Origin: a virus
Strand: one strand, 5' to 3'
Length of the DNA: 45,018 bases
IMG/VR virus record: IMGVR_UViG_3300045747_000249
Coordinates: 1 to 45,018 of that record
Shown in pieces: positions 21,820 through 29,469 of this stretch. Each line of letters opens with the position of its first letter. Position 1 is the stretch's first letter. Made by a program: the position numbers and the translations under genes. Below the pieces are notes generated by a model that was not told the origin of the DNA, searched no databases, and worked only from the letters and a program-made list of their open reading frames with translations.

Positions 21820-22050
21820 ATGACGATTCTTGAAATCAATTACCCCGACCAATTGCCCCGCGCTAAGTCCTTGATTCTATTAGCTATTATCTACATTGGG
21901 GTAATAGGGGTAATAGTAATTTGGTATTTATATAGGGAGGTAGAAGGTGAAAGTGAGAAGGGAAAATATACACAGCCTATAGGGTTTGTGAGTCCCTATT
22001 CCTATATGCCCCCAATGCCCCTATTACCCCGGGGAGCCCGTCATGCTTGA
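21820..22050 (+). CDS. Doubtful small membrane-like open frame over repeat DNA
   Basis: 76 residues from the ATG at 21820 (a TTG at 21808 is an alternative). A hydrophobic stretch (L-L-A-I-I-Y-I-G-V-I-G-V-I-V-I-W) looks like a membrane segment, but it is encoded by the AT-rich GGGGTAAT repeats and may only mirror their composition. The frame ends inside the VRR-NUC gene. It may be a real gene overlapping an origin or a by-product of origin DNA. Confidence 0.3.
   Translation: MTILEINYPDQLPRAKSLILLAIIYIGVIGVIVIWYLYREVEGESEKGKYTQPIGFVSPYSYMPPMPLLPRGARHA
21839..22030. repeat. Iteron-like repeats, candidate replication origin
   Basis: The octamer ATTACCCC occurs four times in 192 bases: 21839-21846 and 22023-22030 forward, 21898-21905 and 21907-21914 reversed. 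Two of the copies form an exact 13-base inverted repeat (21898-21910 with 22018-22030). Between them is a marked AT-rich, purine-rich tract. It follows directly on the primase-helicase gene. Repeats plus AT-rich DNA beside an initiator-type gene fit an origin; this is inference. Confidence 0.5.
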
Positions 22051-22309
22051 GCGCCGTATTGAAGCGGCCATGGTCAAGGCGGCGCGCGATGTTGGTGGTA
22101 TGGCCCTGAAGTGGACAAGCCCGGGCATGACCGGCGTGCCAGACCGCATCGTGTTCCTGCCCAACGGCCGGATCATCTTCGTGGAGCTCAAGGCGCCGGG
22201 CAAGAAGCCAACGCCGCTGCAGCTCAAGGTCCAACAGCAAATTCGCGATCTGGGATTCGACGTCCGCGTCATCGACAGCTTGGAGGGCGCCCATGCGATC
22301 TCTAAGTGA
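22043..22309 (+). CDS. VRR-NUC nuclease
   Basis: 88 residues. The PD-(D/E)XK residues of the stand-alone VRR-NUC family are clear: G-V-P-D-R with Asp34, then V-E-L-K with Glu48 and Lys50, and Q-L-K-V-Q-Q-Q downstream. Single-domain members of this family in phages cut branched DNA such as Holliday junctions. It overlaps the next helicase gene by 17 bases, a standard VRR-NUC plus SF2 helicase pair in phage replication modules. Confidence 0.85.
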   Translation: MLERRIEAAMVKAARDVGGMALKWTSPGMTGVPDRIVFLPNGRIIFVELKAPGKKPTPLQLKVQQQIRDLGFDVRVIDSLEGAHAISK

Positions 22310-23654
22310 TTTCCGCGACTACCAGCACAAAGCCTACGAGCGTTTCACGACCTGCCGCCGGGGCTACCTGGCTGCCAAGGCCGGAGCCGGCAAGACGGCA
22401 ATTGCACTGCGCCTGGCGAACTACGTGCTGCATGACGCCTTTGAGACCGCCAAGGTCTTGGTGGTAGGCCCCAAGCGTGTGGTGGCTCAATGGCCAACAG
22501 AAGCAAAGGGCTGGGACTTTTCAAGGCACCTGAGATTCAGCGTGTACGTGGGCGACCCCGGCCAACGGGCCGCAGCGCTCGCAGCGCCACATGACGTCCT
22601 GGCATGCAGCTTCGAGTTCTTTGCCGAGCTCGTCGCGGGCTTCGCAGCCCACGATTGGCCATTCGGGCTAGTAGTGTTCGATGAGGCCAGCAGGCTGCGC
22701 CAAGGTGGCCGCAAGGGCGCAGTGGGTTGGAAGTGCATGAGCAGCATTGCCCGTAAGACCAACGCCCGCATCCTGATGATGTCGGGAAGCCCACGTCCGG
22801 GTACAGCGCATGAGCTATTTGCACCCGTGGCGATCCTGGACGGCGGCGAGCGACTGGGCAAGACGTTGACTGCGTTTCGTGCTGCCTACCTGGAGCCCAA
22901 CAAGCAGAACCGCCACACGGGTCAGGTGTATAGCTGGAAGTGCAGAGCGGGCATGGAGTCAGCGCTGTATGACCGCATCAGCGATTTGTACTACGCCGTG
23001 GCGCCCGACCTGGGGCTGGAGTCGGTGGTCGTGGATAGGCCCGTGGTGCTGCCAGATAGGGCCGCCAAGGCGATCCGTGACCTGATCAAGGACCAGGTGC
23101 TGGATTTGGATGGCCTGGAGCTCGTAGCGGCCAGCCAGGGCACCGTAGCGGGCAAGGTGCACCAGATGTGCCAGGGGGCAGTGTTTGAGGCCTCCGGGGC
23201 TGTCAAGCAACTGCACAACGTGAAGATGGACGAGCTGGCCGAGATCATTGAAGAGGTCGACGCACCAATGATCGTGACGTACTGGTATTCGCATGACGCC
23301 GAGCGGCTACTAGAGCGATTCCCCGACATGGTGGACATCACGACAGAGCAGGGGCTGGCTGATGCCAAAGCGGGCAAGGTCAAGCTGGCCATGCTGCACC
23401 CGGCGTCGGCAGCGCATGGCATCGACGGCCTGCAATTTCACTTCGACTACATCACCTGGTTCTGCATCCCTGCGAGCTTTGAGCTGTACGACCAGACCAA
23501 CAAGCGGATCGTGCGGTCGGGGCGGACGGGCACGGCCACGATTTACCGGATTGTGGCGAGTAACGGAGTGGCCGATCCGCGAATGATTGAGAGGCTTGCC
23601 GAGAAGGAAGCCGATCAGGACGAATTCTTTGAATATTTGGAGGGCAAGCAATGA
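22293..23654 (+). CDS. SF2 DEAD/SNF2-like helicase
   Basis: 453 residues. Motif I is K-A-G-A-G-K-T (Lys34), motif Ia V-V-G-P-K-R-V-V-A-Q-W, motif II V-F-D-E-A-S (Asp130, Glu131), motif III M-S-G-S-P-R-P, and motif VI region Q-T-N-K-R-I-V-R-S-G-R-T-G. The Q-x-x-R-x-x-R-x-G-R pattern and length are as in phage SNF2-like ATPases. It should remodel or unwind branched DNA together with the overlapping VRR-NUC nuclease. It runs on into a MazG-like gene by a four-base overlap. Confidence 0.9.
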   Translation: MRSLSDFRDYQHKAYERFTTCRRGYLAAKAGAGKTAIALRLANYVLHDAFETAKVLVVGPKRVVAQWPTEAKGWDFSRHLRFSVYVGDPGQRAAALAAPHDVLACSFEFFAELVAGFAAHDWPFGLVVFDEASRLRQGGRKGAVGWKCMSSIARKTNARILMMSGSPRPGTAHELFAPVAILDGGERLGKTLTAFRAAYLEPNKQNRHTGQVYSWKCRAGMESALYDRISDLYYAVAPDLGLESVVVDRPVVLPDRAAKAIRDLIKDQVLDLDGLELVAASQGTVAGKVHQMCQGAVFEASGAVKQLHNVKMDELAEIIEEVDAPMIVTYWYSHDAERLLERFPDMVDITTEQGLADAKAGKVKLAMLHPASAAHGIDGLQFHFDYITWFCIPASFELYDQTNKRIVRSGRTGTATIYRIVASNGVADPRMIERLAEKEADQDEFFEYLEGKQ

Positions 23655-23935
23655 ACGACGAAAAGAAGGAGTGGGAACCCGTGCGTGCGGGCGTTGAGAC
23701 CATGAGTACGCCAGGCGGATTCGTCCGGGCCACAGGGACCGAGGCCGAGGTATGCAAGTTGATTGCACGGCGCCAGGCCCTTGGCGTGAACAAGTACGGC
23801 ACCACAGTGCGTGACAACGTCCTGACCCTGCGTCAGTGGCTTGTGCACCAGCAAGAGGAGCTGGCTGATGCCTTGGTGTACTGCACCAGGGCTATCGAGG
23901 AGCTGGACCGAGCAAACGAGGAGTGCGGCAAATGA
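23651..23935 (+). CDS. MazG-like nucleotide pyrophosphohydrolase candidate
   Basis: 94 residues. R-R-Q-A-L-G-V-N-K-Y-G-T-T, then L-R-Q-W-L-V-H-Q-Q-E-E-L-A-D-A-L-V-Y is the helix pair of the all-alpha NTP pyrophosphatase group; the E-E-L-A-D acidic residues would bind magnesium. Phage members change nucleotide pools. Substrate cannot be told from sequence. Coupled to genes on both sides by ATGA overlaps. Confidence 0.7.
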   Translation: MNDEKKEWEPVRAGVETMSTPGGFVRATGTEAEVCKLIARRQALGVNKYGTTVRDNVLTLRQWLVHQQEELADALVYCTRAIEELDRANEECGK

Positions 23936-24135
23936 TCAGACAAAGCACCGACGGGGCAGCGGTCGTGAACACCGAGCTCAATTGGATTTCATTGGGTGAT
24001 AGCCAGCCAGGCGGTGGCCAACGTGTGCTGCTTATCAACCGACCGGATGGGGTGGCAAGGATCGACCTCTATCGGGCTGGTTGCCGGGCGACCCATTGGC
24101 AAGCGCTGCCAACCTTCAACGAGGCCGAGTCGTGA
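23932..24135 (+). CDS. DUF551-like small protein
   Basis: 67 residues from the ATG at 23932. N-W-I-S-L-G-D-S-Q-P-G-G-G-Q-R-V-L-L and the ending T-H-W-Q-A-L-P are the two conserved blocks of DUF551, a short family frequent in phage early regions with unknown function. ATGA overlap upstream and GTGA overlap downstream. Confidence 0.7.
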   Translation: MIRQSTDGAAVVNTELNWISLGDSQPGGGQRVLLINRPDGVARIDLYRAGCRATHWQALPTFNEAES

Positions 24136-24449
24136 AGCCGGCCGTTGGAATCAAGGCCCGCGTGGCCAAGGTGCTGGAGCTGGCCCAGGCGCCGCTGACC
24201 ATGGGCGAGATCATGGATAAAGCCGACATCCCCAAGACGTCAGCCAGCGAGGTCTCGAGTGCACTTTTCAAGCTGCGAGGCCAGGCAAAGGTCAAGACCG
24301 TTGGCGGTGAGTCAACGAGCAAGAGCGGACCGCGATACGTCAAGCGGTACGTATGGGTGCGAGTAGCACACAAGGCGCCTGTGGCTCAGCCACGGGTGGA
24401 ATCAGCAATCAGCCCATTTCAGATGCTGGGCATAGGGAGACTTGGATGA
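24132..24449 (+). CDS. Winged-helix protein
   Basis: 105 residues from a GTG that overlaps the previous stop. Residues 8-60 (V-L-E-L-A-Q-A-P-L-T-M-G-E-I-M-D, then S-E-V-S-S-A-L-F-K-L-R-G-Q-A-K-V) form a winged helix-turn-helix of the MarR/ArsR-like shape, followed by a basic wing (R-Y-V-K-R-Y-V-W-V-R). It could be a late-gene regulator since terminase genes follow, but there is no direct evidence. Confidence 0.6.
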   Translation: MKPAVGIKARVAKVLELAQAPLTMGEIMDKADIPKTSASEVSSALFKLRGQAKVKTVGGESTSKSGPRYVKRYVWVRVAHKAPVAQPRVESAISPFQMLGIGRLG

Positions 24450-24991
24450 GCAGAACGAACAAGAGCCCAGATGGCCCTCTTACCGCAGAGCGCCTGCGCG
24501 AGGTGCTTAACTATGACAGCGATACCGGCGCCTTCACATGGAAACAGTCGAAGGGCAACCAGTTCACCAAGGCCGGGATGCGAGCAGGGAGCGTCCACCA
24601 CGATGGGTACAGAGTTGCACGGGTTGATGGAAAAGGCTACTTGGAGCACCGCCTTGCGTGGCTTTACATCAACGGAGCTTGGCCGCCCGGCGATCTAGAT
24701 CACATCAACCGTGACAGGGCAGACAGCCGCATTGCAAACCTACGTGAGTCCTGCGACCTTCTTAATGGCCAGAACAAGAGCGTAGCCAGCAACAACAAGA
24801 GCGGAGCCCGCGGTGTTCACTGGTGCAAGACGTACAACAAGTGGCGCGCGGTTATACGCGTCAACTGGAAGCTGAAGCACATAGGCCGATTCAACACAGT
24901 CGAAGAAGCGCGAGCAGCGTACCTTGAAGCTGCCGCTATCCACCACCCTTTTAACTCTGACCTGAAGGACCGCAATGAGCAACGAGTTTGA
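24446..24991 (+). CDS. HNH-AP2 homing endonuclease
   Basis: 181 residues, ATGA-coupled to the winged-helix gene. The N-terminus resembles a NUMOD-type DNA-binding start, then H-R-L-A-W-L-Y-I-N-G and D-L-D-H-I-N-R-D-R-A-D-S-R-I-A-N-L-R make the HNH_3 core (about 70-100), and G-V-H-W-C-K-T-Y-N-K-W-R-A to I-G-R-F-N-T-V-E-E-A-R-A-A-Y is an AP2 DNA-binding domain. It is a mobile endonuclease rather than a phage core gene. Confidence 0.85.
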   Translation: MSRTNKSPDGPLTAERLREVLNYDSDTGAFTWKQSKGNQFTKAGMRAGSVHHDGYRVARVDGKGYLEHRLAWLYINGAWPPGDLDHINRDRADSRIANLRESCDLLNGQNKSVASNNKSGARGVHWCKTYNKWRAVIRVNWKLKHIGRFNTVEEARAAYLEAAAIHHPFNSDLKDRNEQRV

Positions 24992-25280
24992 TACTGATGA
25001 ATCTGAAGATTTGGACCTGATGCAGCTATGCATACCCGGCCAGGCCGTTACATGGGCTGGCATAACGCGACCAGGCGGCAACGTGTACTTGCAGGGTGAT
25101 CTGCACGCTTTAGGCAGCGCAACGGCGTTGATCAAAGCGGCCAAGGAGCATGTGCCATACGTACCTGTGAGCGCAGTGCAAGTTCTCTTCCCAGCCGAGT
25201 GGCTTGCGGCCGAGTGTTTGCATGACACAGATCGCTTGCGTGTGATTGCCAACCTATCGTCTTTTGTAAGGAGCCAATAA
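24975..25280 (+). CDS. Hypothetical protein
   Basis: 101 residues, 17-base overlap with the preceding endonuclease gene. The start is acidic (D-T-D-E-S-E-D-L-D), the rest mixed strand and helix with a V-S-A-V-Q-V-L-F-P-A-E-W-L motif. It is not in a family I recognise. A good AAGGAG site for the next gene lies at its end. Confidence 0.5.
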   Translation: MSNEFDTDESEDLDLMQLCIPGQAVTWAGITRPGGNVYLQGDLHALGSATALIKAAKEHVPYVPVSAVQVLFPAEWLAAECLHDTDRLRVIANLSSFVRSQ

Positions 25281-25281
25281 C

Positions 25282-26061
25282 GTGGCCAAGGCTTGTGCGT
25301 CCTGCGGTGGACGGGTTGAGAGGCTTGGTAATCGTGCCACCCGTTGCAAGGCCTGCCAGGGAGAAGTTCGACGCCTGGCACAGATAGAAAAGTATCAACG
25401 CCGAAAAGAAGCAGGTAAGGTTGATGCTTATAAAGAGGCAAACAAAGACGCAATACAGCAAGCAACCAGGCAGCGGTACTTGGCCAAGCGGGGGGAGAAG
25501 ATCGCCTACGCCAAGCAATACCGTGAGCAAAACCGCGAAGCCGTCCGGCAGGCTTTGAAAGACTGGCGTGCTAAAAACCGCGTTCACGTCGCTAAATACA
25601 ACGCCGGATACATGAGGACATACAAGAGCCGTGACCCTGCACGCTGGAAGGCCTACGGCGCCCAATACCGTGCTGAGCACGGCCCACGTCTTCGGGAGAG
25701 GGCCCGATCGCGCCATGCGCGCAACAAGGAACAGCTCAACGCCGTCTCACGGCAGTGGTACTACGCTAACAGACCCAGAGCCAAGGAGAACGCGCATACC
25801 CGTCGCGCACGGGTGCGCGGCAATGGCGGCAGGCTTAGCTACGGAATCACCAAGAAGTTGTATATGAAGCAAGAAGGCCGGTGTGCCTGCTGCGGTGAAA
25901 GCCTGACAGATGGATACCACCTGGATCACATCATGCCAATAGCGCTTGGTGGTACGAACACAGACGACAACGTGCAGCTACTTACACCGCGCTGCAATCT
26001 TCAGAAAGGTGCAAAGCACCCGGACACTTTCATGCGAACCAGGAGAGCCCAGCATGGCTAA
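25282..26061 (+). CDS. HNH endonuclease upstream of terminase
   Basis: 259 residues from a GTG with AAGGAG upstream. The N-terminus has a zinc ribbon (A-C-A-S-C-G-G, then C-K-A-C-Q), the middle is a long Arg/Lys/Tyr-rich helix, and the C-terminus is an HNH domain with C-A-C-C-G-E near 205, Y-H-L-D-H-I-M-P and N-V-Q-L-L-T-P-R-C-N. HNH proteins next to terminase genes sometimes assist genome cleavage; here it may be that or a homing enzyme. The stop overlaps the small terminase start. Confidence 0.8.
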   Translation: MAKACASCGGRVERLGNRATRCKACQGEVRRLAQIEKYQRRKEAGKVDAYKEANKDAIQQATRQRYLAKRGEKIAYAKQYREQNREAVRQALKDWRAKNRVHVAKYNAGYMRTYKSRDPARWKAYGAQYRAEHGPRLRERARSRHARNKEQLNAVSRQWYYANRPRAKENAHTRRARVRGNGGRLSYGITKKLYMKQEGRCACCGESLTDGYHLDHIMPIALGGTNTDDNVQLLTPRCNLQKGAKHPDTFMRTRRAQHG

Positions 26062-26587
26062 TTTACCCAAGAACGCGCATGGGCTAACCCAACCGCAGGA
26101 GACCTTTGCGCAGGCCCTTGTGCGCGGCGCCAGCCAGTCGCAAGCCTTCCGCGAGGCCTACCCCACCAGCGCGGCATGGAAGGATGCGTCAGTGTGGAAT
26201 AAGGCTAGTGCATTGGCTAGGTTGCCCGAGGTTCGGGCTAGGTGCGAGGCTCTGCGCGCGCCTGTTGCAGAGCGCGTCCAATACAACCTTGAGGTCGCTA
26301 TGCGTGAGGCACATGACGCATTCGAGGTGAGCCGGACCAACCGCCAGGGCGGTGCCATGGTGGCAGCGGCTCAACTCCGGGCCAAGCTCAACGGGCTTCT
26401 GGTGGACCGCCGCGAGATCAGCGTTACGCAGATGGGTGACATGACGCCGAGCGACAAACAAACACTGCTTGAGGCCGCGCGCGCTGCCTTGGAAGAGAAG
26501 AAGCGGCAGGTCATGCTTGTGGATAACTCGATCAGTGACGCCGTGGTCAAGGGCGAAGTGCAAATGAACAGCGACAAACATATATGA
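26054..26587 (+). CDS. terS: Terminase small subunit
   Basis: 177 residues from the ATG at 26054 with AGGAGAG upstream. L-T-Q-P-Q-E-T-F-A-Q-A-L-V-R-G-A-S-Q, then A-F-R-E-A-Y and L-P-E-V-R-A-R-C-E-A-L form the DNA-binding helix set of Terminase_2-like small subunits; the rest is helical oligomerisation region. It recognises phage DNA for packaging and passes it to the large subunit. The recognition site may lie in the 339-base gap before the large subunit gene. Confidence 0.8.
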   Translation: MANLPKNAHGLTQPQETFAQALVRGASQSQAFREAYPTSAAWKDASVWNKASALARLPEVRARCEALRAPVAERVQYNLEVAMREAHDAFEVSRTNRQGGAMVAAAQLRAKLNGLLVDRREISVTQMGDMTPSDKQTLLEAARAALEEKKRQVMLVDNSISDAVVKGEVQMNSDKHI

Positions 26588-26641
26588 ATCAAGCACTTAG
26601 CGCACAGGTTATGTTCCTACAGGAGGAACTAAACCCCGAAG

Positions 26642-26677
26642 AGGGGAGGAGAGAGGGAGGGGGGAGGGGTAGGGGGT
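26642..26677 (+). other. G-rich tract with G-quadruplex potential
   Basis: About 34 bases are nearly pure G and A with at least four runs of three or more Gs. It falls in the gap 26588-26926 between the terminase genes. No convincing gene fills the gap; a frame at 26584-26919 has composition of non-coding DNA. Other structure in the gap is listed separately. Confidence 0.6.
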
Positions 26678-26765
26678 CACCTCGCAGTGCACGACACGCT
26701 GCTGCCTTGTGCTGGCTTGATCTGCGTGGCGTGCTGCGCATGACGCGATGCGCCGCGGCTGCGCG

Positions 26766-26815
26766 ACCAGGCAAAAAGAACAGGCCACCCCCTGCGAAAA
26801 AAGCATTCTTTTGCC
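26766..26815. repeat. Long imperfect inverted repeat between terminase genes
   Basis: Bases 26766-26778 (CAGGCAAAAAGAA) and 26804-26815 (TTCTTTTGCCTG) pair over twelve positions with one extra A, enclosing a 25-base loop. It could act as a regulatory hairpin or part of a packaging site. Function open. Confidence 0.55.
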
Positions 26816-26856
26816 TGAATTCGAGGGGGAGTGGCCCCGGAAATCAAAAACGACCC

Positions 26857-26874
26857 ACCCCATTTATATGGGGT
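26857..26874. other. Perfect seven-pair hairpin before the large terminase gene
   Basis: ACCCCAT and ATGGGGT pair perfectly around a TTAT loop, 52 bases before the large terminase start. The T-run after it is weak, so terminator function is doubtful; a packaging or regulatory site is possible. Confidence 0.5.
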
Positions 26875-26926
26875 ACTTTCTACAAATGTTTGAAATCGAC
26901 ATTGCTCCTAAAAGGATAGCAACCAA

Positions 26927-28333
26927 ATGAGCCTAGCAAACCTATCTGAAGCCCAGCTCGCCGCATTGATCGACCAGCTCCAGTACGAGTCCAAGCGGGA
27001 GGGATGTCGGCTTTACAAGCCATACCCCAAACAGATGGACTTCCACGCGGCCACGAAGGACTACCGCGAAACGTGCTTCGCCGCCGGTAACCAGATTGGC
27101 AAGACGTTCGCTGCAGCTAACGGTCTCGCGATATGGCTAACAGGCGAGTACCCGGACTGGTGGGAGGGCCGGAGATGGGATCGCCCGGTGTCCGCCTGGG
27201 CTGCGGGGGTTACGGGGGAATCCACGCGAGACACTCTGCAACGGCTATTGATGGGGCGTCCAGGCCAGTTCGGAACGGGGGCTATTCCGGCTGACAGAAT
27301 TGTCAGCTATACCAGTGCCAGGGGTGTCAGTGATGCTCTGGACACCGTGATCGTCAAGCACAAAAATGGCGGAACATCCACGCTTGGATTCAAGTCGTAT
27401 GCCCGCGGCCGTGAGAGCCTGCAGGGCGAGACCTTGGATATCGTGGAGCTGGACGAAGAGCCAGAAGAATCTATCTATACCGAGGCCTTGACCCGTACCA
27501 ACGCCACAGGCGGATTGGTGGCCATGACCTTTACGCCACTGCTCGGGATGTCGACCGTGGTCAAACGGTTCTTCATGGAAAAATCCCCCGACCGTAAGTT
27601 AATCAACGCGACCATCGATGACGCTGGCCACTACACCCAGGAAGAGCGAGATCGGATTATTGCCAGCTACCCGGCCCATGAGCGCGATGCTCGAGCGCGG
27701 GGTGTTCCGGTGCTCGGCTCTGGGCGCGTGTACCCCGTAGACGAGGAGCTAATACGCGTGGAACCCTTTGCGCTTCCGAAGCACTGGGGGCGCTTGGCCG
27801 GTATCGACTTCGGCATATCGCACCCAACAGCCGTATCATGGATGGCGCACGACAGGGATACCGACTGCATCTATGTCTACGACACCATGCGGATAGCGGA
27901 TACCAGCGTGGTCTTGCAGGCACCGCTCATCGCGGCCAAAGGACGCTGGGTGCCTTGTGCGTACCCGCATGACGGCGACAACCGTGAGAAAAGCAGCGGT
28001 AGAACCCTGGCAGAGCAATACCGAGAGCTCGGGGTCAACATGTTGCCCGACCCAGTAAAGCATGCCGACGGCGGTAATTCGGTCGAGGCTGGTATCAGCG
28101 ACATCCTTAACCGGATGCAGACCGGCCGGTTTAAGGTGTTCAGCAACCAGACTTTGTTTTTTGAGGAGATGAGACTTTATCACCGCCGCAACGGGCTCAT
28201 CCACAAGGTCGATGAGGATTTGCTAGACGCGGTGCGCTACGGGGTCATGGGCATTCGCTATGCGGCGGCCGAGCCAAGGCCCATCGGCAAAGTCCTATCT
28301 GTCAACTTCGCTGCCCGGCGCGGCGGTTATTGA
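26927..28333 (+). CDS. terL: Terminase large subunit
   Basis: 468 residues. The ATPase has a Walker A variant G-N-Q-I-G-K-T at 54-60, Walker B D-I-V-E-L-D-E-E at 171-178, then a C motif T-F-T-P near 201. The nuclease domain begins G-I-D-F-G-I with Asp294, with H-D-G-D-N later and L-D-A-V-R-Y at the end. It cleaves concatemers and drives DNA into the prohead through the portal. An AAAGGA site precedes the ATG. The last 7 bases overlap a convergent HNH gene. Confidence 0.95.
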   Translation: MSLANLSEAQLAALIDQLQYESKREGCRLYKPYPKQMDFHAATKDYRETCFAAGNQIGKTFAAANGLAIWLTGEYPDWWEGRRWDRPVSAWAAGVTGESTRDTLQRLLMGRPGQFGTGAIPADRIVSYTSARGVSDALDTVIVKHKNGGTSTLGFKSYARGRESLQGETLDIVELDEEPEESIYTEALTRTNATGGLVAMTFTPLLGMSTVVKRFFMEKSPDRKLINATIDDAGHYTQEERDRIIASYPAHERDARARGVPVLGSGRVYPVDEELIRVEPFALPKHWGRLAGIDFGISHPTAVSWMAHDRDTDCIYVYDTMRIADTSVVLQAPLIAAKGRWVPCAYPHDGDNREKSSGRTLAEQYRELGVNMLPDPVKHADGGNSVEAGISDILNRMQTGRFKVFSNQTLFFEEMRLYHRRNGLIHKVDEDLLDAVRYGVMGIRYAAAEPRPIGKVLSVNFAARRGGY

Positions 28334-29025
28334 ACGGTGAAGCGGTTGTTCTTCCGTATGTTCTCCGAGGCGCTGAGTATCTGCAGGTTGTGTTCAACGT
28401 GTAGCCCGCACACAAGTCGGTGCTTCAGCGGTATTACGTGGTCGACGTGTCGCCGTACTCCATCCAGAGCCTCAAGCCGACGGGCCTCTTCGTACACGGC
28501 TCGAACGGCCTCCAAGTTGGCCCAGCCAGGAGTCGCCTTCGCTTTGTTTGCTTGACGGGTTCTGACGTAGGCCCGGGCCCAGGAGAGAGCGGCACTTGCC
28601 CGGATACCGGCGCAGGCTTTGCACTCATGCCAAAGGCCATCGCGTCTTACCTCATCACCCGTGAAGTCGGATGCCGGCTTCTCCGCAGAGCAGGACGGGC
28701 AGACCTTGGAGGCGACAGCCCGGGCGCGAAGGCGGCCGGTAGCCCGAAACTGCCGCGTCGCTAACTGGGCGCAGGATGAGCAAATACCCTGGAGGCCGTT
28801 GTATTTGTTCGGGTGGTAGGCAGACGCGGGTTTTGACAAGCCGCAACCCGGGCATTGTTTTGAATCAGGCAGAGCCTTGACCGTTGGTTTTCGTTTGCCG
28901 GCCCGGGTCGCCTTGAAGCAGTCTTTGCAGATCGACTGGTATCCATCCCGGCGGTGCGTGTAGAAGGCCCCTAGCGGTTTAGTGCAGCCGCACTTGGTGC
29001 AGCATTTAGAATCAGGATCAGGCAT
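28327..29025 (-). CDS. HNH endonuclease with repeated zinc fingers, inverted in the late operon
   Basis: 232 residues from the ATG at 29025. Three C-x-x-C...C-x-x-C modules occur (C-T-K-C-G-C-T-K-P, C-P-G-C-G-L-S-K-P, C-P-S-C-S-A-E-K-P), each about 45 residues, then a helix and an HNH end (H-V-D-H-V-I-P-L-K-H, then H-N-L-Q-I-L). It faces against all the late genes around it, which marks it as an inserted mobile gene. Expression must come from its own promoter, possibly the palindromic element at 29133. Confidence 0.8.
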   Translation of the reverse strand: MPDPDSKCCTKCGCTKPLGAFYTHRRDGYQSICKDCFKATRAGKRKPTVKALPDSKQCPGCGLSKPASAYHPNKYNGLQGICSSCAQLATRQFRATGRLRARAVASKVCPSCSAEKPASDFTGDEVRRDGLWHECKACAGIRASAALSWARAYVRTRQANKAKATPGWANLEAVRAVYEEARRLEALDGVRRHVDHVIPLKHRLVCGLHVEHNLQILSASENIRKNNRFTVQ

Positions 29026-29132
29026 GATGACCTCTAGTTCAGGTTGATTGCTTAGAGCCCGTATCGCGTTCCACCGCTTTACGGGCTCGCCTATTTTAGC
29101 GGCGGCCTCCAGGCCGTGCAACAGGCTATTAG

Positions 29133-29195
29133 CCGGCATATATGCCAGCGTAGACCACCCACCCGGCGCTCAACAGAATAGGGCTAACTACTCTT
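29133..29195 (+). repeat. Palindromic intergenic element, copy A
   Basis: Begins CCGGCATATATGCC, continues with GCGTAGACC, a short variable part and CGCTCAACAGAATAGG. It is about 80 percent identical to copy B at 31425 over some 60 bases by eye. Both precede structural genes, so a phage-specific promoter or regulator site is likely. Confidence 0.7.
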
Positions 29196-29204
29196 GGAGC
29201 CGCC

Positions 29205-29468
29205 ATGCCCTCCTCCTATTCCAATAACGTATCCCCTACCGACCCGTGCGTAGAGCTCGCGGCGATCACGACAAGCGACACGGTTGACTTGCCGAAGATA
29301 GCTCGTACGATCTACGTTGGCGCAGGCGGCAACATCGCTTTGATCGCCGCTGGCGACAGCTCCGCGGTAACGCTGGTTGCTGTGCCAGGCGGAACGATTC
29401 TCCCTATCCGGGTGAAGCGGGTGCTGGTGACGGGCACCACGGCGGCGTCCCTGGTCGCGATGTACTGA
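29205..29468 (+). CDS. Small virion surface protein candidate
   Basis: 87 residues. T-T-S-D-T-V-D-L-P-K-I-A-R-T-I-Y-V-G-A-G-G, then V-P-G-G-T-I-L-P-I-R-V-K-R-V-L-V-T-G-T-T-A is a beta-rich family common beside phage structural genes and sometimes named spike base protein; naming is from memory. TTGGAG lies upstream of the ATG. The next gene starts two bases after the stop. Confidence 0.6.
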   Translation: MPSSYSNNVSPTDPCVELAAITTSDTVDLPKIARTIYVGAGGNIALIAAGDSSAVTLVAVPGGTILPIRVKRVLVTGTTAASLVAMY

Positions 29469-29469
29469 T

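Noticed and set aside
26584-26919. A 111-codon frame between the terminase genes that overlaps the small terminase stop
   Set aside because: Its residues (Arg/Gly runs, then mixed) follow the G-rich tract and hairpins rather than coding bias, and no domain is visible.
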